DNA of 64,000 bases from Wolfiporia cocos. Lineage: Eukaryota; Basidiomycota; Agaricomycetes; Polyporales; Phaeolaceae. Shown piece after piece: positions 47,020 through 56,191 of this stretch. The stretch covers positions 1,178,001 to 1,242,000 of the forward strand of contig JACCLO010000002.1 in NCBI GenBank assembly GCA_029448655.1, read 5' to 3'. Position 1 is the first letter of the stretch. The number at the start of each line of letters is the position of its first letter. The translations under genes and the position numbers were made by a program. Under the pieces are notes generated by a model. The model saw only the letters and a program-made list of their open reading frames with translations, was not told where the DNA came from and searched no databases.

Positions 47020-47545
47020 CCGCGCATTATGCACTTGCCCGATGATCGATTGATCAATGATCGCATTATGCAAATGCGAGCAAAGCCGCCTCAATTGTAT
47101 CCACGATGGTCCTTCATACAGACACTCGCTTAACAATAGTTTAGTAGCACAGTGGATCATCATGATCATGACTTCCAACTCATTCGTGGCAATGGAAGGT
47201 CCTGGGCTGCAAGTCCCCGCGATGCGCGCAAACCAATGCAAAAGCACGACATCTTGAGTTCTACGTCCAAACGGGTGCTCAATAACGCACCCGAGTCGAC
47301 ATCAACGAAGCGGCGGCAGAAGCCTTCAAATTCACTGGCGTGTTGGATTCGTGTCACATGCCGTACCCGTGACGACTGCGCCTGCGAGAAGGTACGTGCC
47401 CGTCGGACAGTATGATATTCTTGATTGGAGGACAGCCAACACGAGCGCGGTTGCAGGCGAGATACTCAGTGTGACCCAGGGCGTGGCTTACTTACAACCA
47501 ACGACCGTCTATCCGGAGCATCAGCTTCCACATTGTTGGCGAACG
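47020..47545 (-). pseudogene. Cytochrome P450 relic, C-terminal fragment
   Basis: On the minus strand, broken pieces line up with the intact P450s in order: a piece resembling KMWKLDSFMR near 47530, LSDG-TYL-AGAVVTGTA near 47400, HASEFEGF near 47335, and CSPGPSIATNELEVMIMMI near 47210-47155, matching CPGRFFAVNELKVMMAYMI. Frames change between the pieces and stops intervene. The wording TYL-AG-VV and HASEFEGF is closest to the minus-strand P450 at 50.1-52.2 kb, so this is probably a decayed copy of that gene inverted relative to its plus-strand neighbours. It lies between P450 2 and P450 3. Confidence 0.75.
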
Positions 47546-47772
47546 TGAGAAATTCACGCAAGCTAATCGTCGCTTGGTGAGTGACCCGTCATATATCGTC
47601 GAAGTATACTAGGTGCAGCAGATGCTGATTTGTACACGCATTTGTACAAGGGAAGCAGATATCGTCATGAGCAACAGGTCATACAGGGCCGCGAATACGT
47701 GCCATTCGATGCCGGCTCAGCAGGCGTCAGACTGCACTACTAAGCGGAGGGTGATATAGCCGTGGAAAATGG

Positions 47773-47778
47773 TATAAA
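47773..47778 (+). promoter_or_regulatory. TATA box of P450 no. 3
   Basis: TATAAA lies 44 bases before the ATG at 47822, at the same relative place as the TATA-like stretch of P450 2. Confidence 0.5.
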
Positions 47779-47821
47779 GATACACGCACGGACACAGTCT
47801 CGTTTGCCGGAGTCATCTACG

Positions 47822-49943
47822 ATGGCTGATTCTACGCAACTCTTGCTAACTGTAGCTAGCATTGCCGCAGTGTTCCTCTTCTGTCGTTGGAGGTTCAATC
47901 CGGTAAGCACGATATAGCTCAGTTGATGGGGCTTTCAGTAATGACTTGTTCGCCACTTAGCTATACCCTATTCCTTCTATCGGCCCTTCTTTCCCTATAC
48001 TTTCTTACATTGCAGCATATCGTTTCTTTAGGAATGCGCGTGAAGTCCTCGAAGAAGGGTACAGCAAGGTTTGTTCAGTTCATCTCAATGGAAGACCTTG
48101 GGATGTTGTCAAATTAATGGTAACCCTTGCGGACTGTCTAGTACAAGGTATTCAAGGTAGCCATAACAGATCATTGGGTAGTGGTGGTCAGCGGATCCGA
48201 GATGAATGAAGAGTTGCGCAAACTACCGGATAGCCACGTATCGTTTGTGGAGGCTGCTGAGGCGGTACGCGTGTATTCTTACAGAATTGACTATATCATC
48301 ACCCTCCACTATTTACAGTTCGTTTCTACCAAGCATACGATCGCGCCCGATGTGGATGATCACCCGATACACCTTGCTGTGATACGTGGACCGCTCACAC
48401 GCAACCTGGGCGTTGTATTTTTGGATGTCATCGACGAGATCTTTGCTGCATTCCCCGACGTGATCAAATTAGACGGCGATGGTATGTCCATGATGTTCTC
48501 TACCTCAGGAGATGCTAGCTGGAACGTTTGTTTTCTGCGAACTATCGTCTTACAGAGTGGGTGAGTGTTGCCCTGCTCCCTGCGATGGCCAAGGTCGTAT
48601 CTCGCGCAAGCAACCGAATTTTCGTTGGTCTGCCTCTATGTGAGTAACGTTTCACTCACATCCAGAGACTCCGTTATCATTTGTAAAAGTCTCAACCGGT
48701 TCTTCCATACAGGCAGAGATACTGGTTATTTGAACACGGTTGTCGGCTTCTCATTCGATGTAATGAAGGGCAGAGCAGTGCTCAGCTTCGTTCCTGGAAT
48801 ACTCAAAGGGTACATCAGGAGTTGTACTGCAGTGGCGATATAACTCACAATGGATGCCCGCAGCCTGATAGGACGTATGCTTCCCTGGTCGAGGCGAGCA
48901 ATTCGGAGAACGGCTGAATATGTGTTCTCAATCATCGACGACCGTCAGAAAAAGCTTCGTGAGCTCGGAGACAGTTGGAACGACAAACCTGTGAGTCCGC
49001 TCGCTCATGCGGCTTGGACGTTTTTTGCTCATATACGCACGTCCTCAGAATGATCTCCTGATGTGGCTCATCGAGGAAGCTGATAAATCGGGACTATCTG
49101 TTAACCTCATCGTTCAAGGGCTCCTTCTATCAAACTTCGCCGCGATTCACACATCGAGCAATGTAAGACGCATTTCGGTTGAAACAGCAAGATACTGAAT
49201 TCAGTTCAGAGCATCACACATGCACTGTACCATCTTGCAGCACATCCAGAGTACATGCAGCCCCTACGCGAAGAGATCGAGACTGTGCTGAAAGAACAAG
49301 GATGGACGAAGATAGCTGTTGGCAAGATGTGGAAATTGGATAGCTTCATGAGGGAGTCACAGAGGCTTGACAGCATTACCGCATGTAAGTATGAGCTGTA
49401 TTGCGTACTCTTATTATGCCCGCGAGATGCTGGAGCTGATACGCCTTTGCAAACAGTGTCAGTTAGGCGAAAACTGCTGCAAGATATCACGCTTTCCAAC
49501 GGCACATTTCTGCCCAAGGGCACCATCATGGTCTCAGCCGCCTCTGCGACGCACCACGATGAGAGGTACTATAAACATGCGGATGAGTTTGAAGGGTTCA
49601 GGTTTGCCGACATGCGCACGGACGAGAGTGAGCGTACAAAGCACCAATATGTCAGCACGTCCTCGGAATATATTGCATTCGGGCACGGAAAGCATGCTTG
49701 GTTAGTTCATACGTTGTCTGCACACGTCTTCGTGCTCTCTGATTTGATCGACTTTTTGGCAGCCCTGGTCGATTCTTCGCCGTCAACGAGCTGAAGGTCA
49801 TGATGGCATACATGATACTGAACTATGATATGAAGTTCGAAGGAAACGGTGGCCGCCCAGAAAATGTGTGGGAGTGGTACTCCGTCCGCCCGGACCCGAC
49901 GGCTAGAGTTATGCTTAGGAAGCGGCAACGCGCGGATGCCTGA
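47822..49943 (+). CDS. Cytochrome P450 no. 3 of the cluster
   Basis: ATG at 47822 gives STQLLLTVASIAAVFLFCRW (anchor), YPIPSIGPSFPILSYIAAYR, WVVVVSGSEMNEELRKLPDS, TIAPDVDDHPIHLAVIRGPL, VIDEIFAAFPDVIKLDGD, MAKVVSRASNRIFVGLPL, DTGYLNTVVGFSFDVMKGRA, MLPWSRRAIRRTAEYVFSII, GLLLSNFAAIHTSSNSITHA, KMWKLDSFMRESQR, FEGFRFADMRTDESERTKHQ and AFGHGKHACPGRFFAVNELK, ending VMLRKRQRADA with TGA at 49941-49943. Exon borders follow those of P450 2. The two differ mostly in surface residues (KLPDS for KIPDS, DDHPIHLA for NTHPIHLP), which fits a young duplicate that might have shifted substrate preference. I found no disabling change. Its 3' end lies only about 110 bases from that of the convergent P450 4. Confidence 0.92.
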
Positions 49944-50053
49944 GACGTTAACGAGCCTGTAGTCGATATCGAATGGTATTTGATCTCGATAGTCGCTTTC
50001 AAGGCAGATATTACCAAATCCATCTTTCAAACGTTTATATCCACGTCATAGTC

Positions 50054-52229
50054 TCATGCAGATACCTTCCGCTTTCGGAATAACACCTTGACGTTAGGGT
50101 CTGGCGAGATCGAATGCCATCTCCACAATCTCTTTGGCTGGCCAGAGGGCTCCTCAAGTTTCACGTCGAAGTTGATGATGATGTAAGCCATCATGACCTT
50201 CAACTCATTCACGGCAAAGAAGCGTCCTGGACTGTAGGATCCACGAACATCACGCAAGAGCACAAGCTCATGGTCAGTGCCGACCAAACAATGGATGGCA
50301 GCGACGTACCAGGCGTGCTTCCCATGTCCAAACGGGACGTACTCCGGAGAAGTGTTGACAAACTGATGCTTGAGGTGCGCGTTCCCGCCGTCCTCCGCGC
50401 GTAGACCGGCGAAGCGGAAGCCCTCGAACTCGCTCGCATGATTGTAATACCGCTCGTCCGCGTGTGTGGCAGACGCCGCGCCCGCGACAACCGTGCCTGC
50501 CGGGAGGTACGTGCCGTCGGAGAGGGTGACGTCCTGGCTCAGCTTGCGCATGACGCTCACTGTCGGTAACAAACGCGGGGTGAGCGCAATCAGATACGAG
50601 AAACTCGGTGTGGCACGGGGTGTGGCTCACGTCCGCCGATCCCGTTGATCCGCTGCGACTCGCGCATGAAACTGTCGAGTTTCCACATTTTGCCGATGGA
50701 GACTTTACTCCATCCGTGCTCGTTCAGTACAGCTTCGATCTCCTCACGGATGGGCTGGATATAGGCAGGGTTTGCCGCGAGTTGATATATAGCATGTGTG
50801 ATACTCTGCCCACAGCATGATCGTCATAAATGTATCAGATAAAGTGCGGTTTTCACCTACGTGGCTCGACGTATGGATCGCCGCAAAGTTTGACACGAGG
50901 ATACCCTGCACGACGAGGTCCGAGGACCTGCCCACTCTATGCGCTTCCTCAATGAGCCACACGATGTAGTCGTTCTGCTACAGACAGCATTTGATCAGAT
51001 TGACCGCATATAGTCATGAATGTGGCACCTACTGGTCTGTTAACCCAGTCGTCGCCGCCCTCGCGCAGCTTCCGCTCACGCTCCATGATGAGCGGCATCA
51101 CGTACGCATCGGCGCATCGGAGCGCACGCTTGGACCACGGGAGCATGGGGCCAACGACACTGCAGGACGCGGCGGTGAGCTCGTCCCTCGTGTACCACGC
51201 GAGAGCGGAAGTGATACTTTTTGAGGAATTTCGGCACGAAGCTCAGCACGGCGCGCCCTTTCGCGACTTCGAGCGTGAATCCGACAACTAGCTTCAGATA
51301 GTCTGGGTCGCGGCCTGCTCGTCATCGCGGTCACCCTTTCTGGTCAGGTAGCAGCGGGCAGATGAAGGCGTACACAAGGGCAGGCCTACAAAGACCCGGT
51401 TGCTGGCGCGGGAGACGATCTTGGCCATGGCAGGGAGGACGTCCACCCTCGTCCATTCTGTGGCATTGACACAAAGTCAGACTCCTGCGTCGTCGACGAG
51501 AGGTGCGGGCAGAGCCGCGGGCGTCTACCTTCGCCTGCCTTGATCGTCTCGGGGAAAGCGCTGAAGATCTCGTCGGCGACGTCGGAGAAGAGCACGCCGA
51601 GATGGCGCGTGAGCTGTCCCCGGATGACGATCATGTGTATCGGGAAGTCGTGGACATCGGGCGCGATCGTGTGGCGCGTCTGTATGAACTGCAGACGATC
51701 GGTGTGGGTGAGCGAATTCAAAATACAACAGTGGTTTGGGAGGACAGACGGGCTATGTACCTCCTCTGCCGCACCGGCGAAGGTCGCATGGCTGTCGGGG
51801 ATCTTGCGCAGCTCTTCGTTCATCTCTGCGCCGCTGACGATGACGACCCACTGGTCAATCATCGCCACTCTGAACACCTTGTACTTCACATATGAAAGAG
51901 CAAGTCAGATGTGGCCTCAGGCTTCGGAACGCCACGGAATGTCTTTGTGGCGAGGTGAGCGACGACGCGTAACGCACCTTGTCGTATCCCTCTTGGAGCA
52001 CCTCACCCGCATGTCTGAAGTACCTGTATGCTCCCAGGAGTGATAAGACAGGAAACGAAGGGCCGATCGTCGGGATCGAGTATAACTCAATACCACAACG
52101 GGTTAGAGGATCAGTCTGTGTGCGGGCTCGGCATGGACTCACCGGATGGAACCTCCAGCGACAGAAGAGTAACACGAACCCGATGCCGATCACAGACCAA
52201 AGTAGCTGCGCGCTCGCAGAATCTGCCAT
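50054..52229 (-). CDS. Cytochrome P450 no. 4 of the cluster (opposite strand)
   Basis: Read on the minus strand from ATG at 52229: SAQLLWSVIGIGFVLLFCRW (anchor), YSIPTIGPSFPVLSLLGAYR, WVVIVSGAEMNEELRKIPDS, TIAPDVHDFPIHMIVIRGQL, MAKIVSRASNRVFVGL, MLPWSKRALRCADAYVMPLI, GILVSNFAAIHTSS, MWKLDSFMRESQRINGIGGR, TYLPAGTVVAGAASATHADE, FEGFRFAGLRAED and PFGHGKHACPGRFFAVNELK, ending LFRKRKVSA with TGA at 50054-50056. The heme Cys codon is split as in the others. The coding sequence is noticeably more GC-rich than P450 1-3, so it has diverged longer or evolved under another bias. It converges on P450 3, and an inverted-repeat element sits about 490 bases upstream of its start. Confidence 0.9.
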
Positions 52230-52322
52230 GCTGGCGGTATACTCGGGCTCAGGACTGTGAATAAGTCCAGAGCTATGTGCTTCGAATGGAGGCAGTCGAT
52301 GCGTCACCAATACGACAGCACA

Positions 52323-52329
52323 CTATATA
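52323..52329 (-). promoter_or_regulatory. TATA-like box of P450 no. 4
   Basis: On the minus strand CTATATAG lies about 95 bases before the ATG at 52229. Confidence 0.4.
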
Positions 52330-52717
52330 GCCGTAATCCCTGCTTCAGCAACTTGATGTTAGGCGGTGATAACGAAGCGTCGGAGAATCACCGACTGACA
52401 ACACACGGCGTGGCTGCTTCAAACGGCGAACCGAAGGTTACATTGAGCATCTCTCGGCACAACTAAGTAGCTTGTCAGCAGACTGCACTCTGTGCGGAGG
52501 AATGCTACCCTGGTTCCAGATTCCACATCGAGCAAAAGCGCCGCCTGATCGAATACTCGTAAGTACTGTAGTATGGTCGTTGACGCCCTTGGATGAAATA
52601 CGCAGATCACGCCGCAAGACATGTATGTATATGTGACCGAGATAGAAGGCTCTTGACTCATACCCATTGATTAATCCGCTTTCGCCGCATCAAGGTGTAT
52701 GCCGCGTGATTATCTGA

Positions 52718-52756
52718 CTATGGTGCCGGCGCCCTAGTCACCGCTACTTTTGTACA
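52718..52756 (+). repeat. Left terminal inverted repeat
   Basis: 39 bases beginning CTATGGTGCCGGCGCCCTAG, identical to the reverse complement of the right end. Confidence 0.92.
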
Positions 52757-53651
52757 GTGGCCAAATCCTTGGGTCAACTTCGCGTTAACCCTAAAGCAAG
52801 GTTTATATAGGCGCCGGTACTTTCTGCGCCCTGATACCGAACACTTTGGGTATGGCACAGCCCGGAGATGCGAATTTGAATGCTCGTAGTGATGTAGATA
52901 CAGGGCAGGCACAATATTAATGTATCTACCAGTTCACTACATCCCATGCTTGAATAAGACACAGAAAGCATGCAAAGCCAATGCTGCTCAGTGCTGGGAA
53001 GTGGCAATTGCATGCATCACAGCAAAGGATTTGTAAACAAGAAGGCTATTCAACTGATGAATCTCCTGCTCAATTATATCAATCTTCCCAGAGGAATACA
53101 ACAATTTCTCGTCAAGCCAAATATTTGGGTTGATGAGCTGCAAAATGCCAAATCATGGGGTATGTGACCCGGATGCAACTGGTTGCTGCACCTGTTGAAT
53201 GCGTACTTGAAAATCAGCCAGATTCAAAGAACAGAAACCTCCTGTTCAGGGTCATTGAGGATGCAGGCCACATGTATATTTTGCCCAAATAACACTGAGC
53301 TGAACAGTTTCATCACATTTTTTCTAGAGTGCTGTCACGAAATCCCTTTGTGATTACTATGATAATATACCTCAAGCCAAATGCATTAGCATTGATGAGG
53401 ATGTTAATGTGAGCTTCGGTACAAGTCTCACTGCCCGTCAGCTTGACTATATACCATATTTGGAGTAGTCAGACGAGTATAATTATCATTACGTTCCATA
53501 TACGGTATTACTTTCCCACCACTGGCCAAATCCGGACATAGAATCTTCTCAACTTTGATTTTCAGACAAATCCGCCTAACCATTTTGTTCCTACCTTCAA
53601 TTAGGCTAGACCGATTATTTCTAGGCGCCAGTTTGAGCGAGCAGTAAGACT

Positions 53652-53690
53652 TGTACAAAAGTAGCGGTGACTAGGGCGCCGGCACCATAG
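53652..53690 (-). repeat. Right terminal inverted repeat
   Basis: 39 bases ending GGCGCCGGCACCATAG, an exact inverted copy of the left end. The match stops sharply inward of TGTACA on both sides. Confidence 0.92.
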
Positions 53691-53932
53691 GCATTGTGAT
53701 ATAATAAATGACTATGGTTTACGAGACTCGATGTCGTGGCTCAATTGCATGTGTCGGGACCCTGCAGGCTTACATGCGGCGCCTATTGTTAGCTCAGACT
53801 GCGTATACTGTGCATGCCACCCCCCTCACCCTCACCTTATCCAGAGCTGCCGCATACACTGTACAATCATTCACTTCTACCACAGACACTATTTCCGATC
53901 TCCCCATTCAATTCCACGATCGTCCTTCGCAA

Positions 53933-54898
53933 TCAAATCTTCCTAGGACTCAAGAACGCCTTGACACCGACGACGCCACCCATAGCGAGCGCCGTCCATC
54001 CCAACCGCGCAGACCAGTCCCCCGCAAGCGGGACAGAGCGTTGGCCGACGACGACCGCGATGACATCATACAGCAAGATCGACCCGAAAAACGGCGTCGA
54101 TGCGGTCGTGGCGAGCGGGAAGAGCGTGTAGGTCAGCGCTTGCACCAGCGTGGACGGTGGCGCGCGGTAGCGCTGCCCGTCAGCGGTCAGTTGAGCAAGA
54201 TGCTACGAGGGGAAGGAGGACGAGCGGATACCGACCAGCATGACGCCGCCGTTGTCGATGAGGTCCAGCACGCCGATGCCCGCGAAGGTCTTGGCGACGA
54301 GGTGGGTGAGGCGCATCAGCGCCGTGCTGGACGCTGTGAGCGGCGGGAGGCGCGCGACGGCGAACAGCTGCGCGAGAGTGTTGACCGTCACGAGCACCTG
54401 CGACCCCGCGAAGTCCTCGCGCAGCCAGAACAGGAGCCAGCCCGCTGCGGGAGCATCAGCACATAGCACTATCACGCTGATGTTGAATTTATACCAATGC
54501 ACAGGTTGCCCAGCGCATATATGGGCGCATACTTAACCGCGGTGTTAACCGCCTCAGCTTCCTCCGCGGTAGGTCCCGCACTCGCTGCGGCGCTCCCGCC
54601 AATGGGCTTGTACCCGGACGGGTCGAGCGCAAAGAGCTTGCGGATCCACGCAAGCTGGAGGACGACTTGTCCAGAGAAGAAGGCGGCTATGAACCACGGG
54701 TTCGGCGAGAATGCGTAATGGTTCTGTGTGGTGTGTTAGAGTGGCTAGGCATGCCGGCATGCGCTTTGAATGTAGACCGACCGCCTCCGCGACGTCCTTC
54801 ATGTTGGGCGAGGCGAGCACGCCGTAAGTCTGTACGCCGAAGTTGACGAGGAACGAGCCCAGCGTCATGTACCGCGTGTTTGAGAGCGAGTTTCCCAT
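53933..54898 (-). CDS. Multi-span membrane protein of unknown function
   Basis: ATG at 54898 gives MGNSLSNTRYMTLGSFLVNF. An intron joins DVAEA to NHYAFSPNPWFIAAFFSGQV, then LAWIRKLFALDPSGYKPIGG, a short acidic linker and YAPIYALGNLCIAGWLLFWL across a second intron. Further on are VLVTVNTLAQLFAVARLPPL, FAGIGVLDLIDNGGVML, a third intron, STLVQALTYTLFPLATTAST, SILLYDVIAVVVGQRSVPLA and LGWTALAMGGVVGVKAFLSP, ending with PRKI and TAG at 53933-53935. I count six to eight hydrophobic helices in about 260 residues. No transporter or enzyme motif is evident. It looks like a conserved fungal integral membrane protein of an unnamed family. A TATA box lies about 85 bases upstream. It is transcribed toward the inverted-repeat element. 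Confidence 0.7.
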
Positions 54899-54984
54899 TG
54901 TGCGTTGATTTGAGGATGCAATAACTATGTCGAGCGAGCGGGTGAAGAGCAAGAGCGAGACCAGGATGGCGATGCTCTGTTTTT

Positions 54985-54992
54985 TTATATAA
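54985..54992 (-). promoter_or_regulatory. TATA box of the membrane protein gene
   Basis: On the minus strand TTATATAA lies about 90 bases before the ATG at 54898. Confidence 0.5.
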
Positions 54993-55581
54993 TGCTCCCG
55001 CCACGGCTGTGGGCGGGGAAGCAAGGTAGAGCAGTAGCGGTGACAGCTGATGTCATGGCAGAGTCACCCGCATGCAGGAGAATGCTCAGAGGGATCCGAT
55101 CGTGCTCGTCCCAGGAGGGAAGTTCCTTTGCCTTTTGTAGGCTGTACTTCCGATAGCTAGCTTGTGACCCTAAATCAATGTGCGGGAGCTGGCCAAGTAA
55201 ACAGTACATGATATGTACTTCAAGCGGCGCAGAGATCACCAAAGGGGACACATGAGCGATGGACGATGCCCCAGCTTGGTCACTTAAGGTTGTACATGTA
55301 CAGCAAGTAATCCCGTCTGATTGTGGAGACAGGCACAGCTCCTGATGGACGAACCCAGCTAGATCTGAGGGAAAAGCTGGCAGCGTAATAATTAGAGGCT
55401 CAATTGCGACGCGTTCTTGAAGTCTTGCATGGATCGTCCGTAGTGATGCTTGAGTTTCTTGGAGTAGGTATACCGTTCGATCAGTCTGAGCTATGCAGGT
55501 AGTGGGCCTCAATGCAGCATTTACAATAAGAATTGACAAGCAGAAAGAGTTGAGGACGCAGCGCAAACCTTGGAAAGCAGG
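54993..55581. other. Intergenic region with an unsupported long frame
   Basis: A 193-codon minus-strand frame (54985-55566) is open but has no ATG at its 5' end, no domain, and its 3' end covers the TATA box of the next gene. I do not count it as a gene. Confidence 0.4.
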
Positions 55582-55837
55582 TCAGGAGATGTGGAGGCAT
55601 TTTTTGTAAGCGCTGGCATCGGCGCCTTCAGTAACGCGTAGACGCTCATATTCTTGAGCCTTACGAGCCCACCGCGTAGCACCCTTGAAGGATTGCAAAT
55701 CTACGTGCTTCTTTGCCGCTTTGGAACTCTACACCACCCTGTTAGCTCTCTGACTGCGCGTACGAAGTGCAGAGCCCGCTGGTTGTTAGCTCGCTTCGGG
55801 GTATATGCGCCTGTACTCGACTGCGCGCGAACACCAT
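55582..55837 (-). CDS. Small basic protein, about 60 residues (candidate gene)
   Basis: On the minus strand ATG at 55837 (MVFARSR) can be spliced over two very short introns, 38 and 35 bases, each with a perfect CTAAC branch site, to RALHF and then SSKAAKKHVDLQSFKGATRW and ARKAQEYERLRVTEGADASA, ending YKKCLHIS before TGA at 55582-55584. The last exon has good codon composition and a helical, basic look. The Arg-rich start could be a mitochondrial presequence. It would be divergent from COG8, about 355 bases away. I do not recognise the family. The first two exons and the start are less certain than the last exon, and further upstream exons are possible. Confidence 0.4.
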
Positions 55838-56191
55838 CCTGCTCAGACAGCTGCTGCTGGGTGTGCTTGTGGGCTCTTTATCTAGGCGGAACCCGAAGCA
55901 TCCATCGACTCGAAAATCCTTTGAATAGTGCTGAAATTGGTACTAAGGCGGGTAGTGTTGAACTCAGCTCAGAATCTGCTACGCATACTGACATTCTGCG
56001 CGTGTTAGATCATTGCCCGTACACTGCCGTCCAAGCGCTGTATCACATAGCCAGAGGTGGCCCATACAGCCGTGCTGAATTTTGGAACGAGAGGTGAGCA
56101 CCAGAAAACATGACGGTGGTCGTACGCGAACCACATCGCGTGCTAACCAGCCAAACCTGTGCAGCGTGAAGCATTCTGCGTGTCTGCTGAT

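Larger units (their letters stand above)
52718..53690. mobile_element. 973-bp MITE-like element with perfect 39-bp terminal inverted repeats
   Basis: The left end 52718-52756 (CTATGGTGCCGGCGCC...) is the exact reverse complement of 53652-53690. Inside, no complete transposase is present; one frame (52970-53167, KKAIQLMNLLLNYINLPRG) may be a scrap. The interior is more A/T-rich than the surroundings. If the TIR proper starts at TGGTGCC, a TA dinucleotide flanks both ends, as with Tc1/mariner-type insertions; since the TA also continues the palindrome, this is not proof. I see no 8- or 9-bp target duplication. It is best described as a non-autonomous DNA transposon. Confidence 0.85.

Noticed and set aside
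52970..53167. 65-codon frame in the inverted-repeat element as a transposase
   Set aside because: Too short and without a catalytic DDE/D pattern; treated as a possible scrap only.
54985..55566. 193-codon minus-strand frame
   Set aside because: It has no ATG start and its 3' end runs over the TATA box of the next gene.
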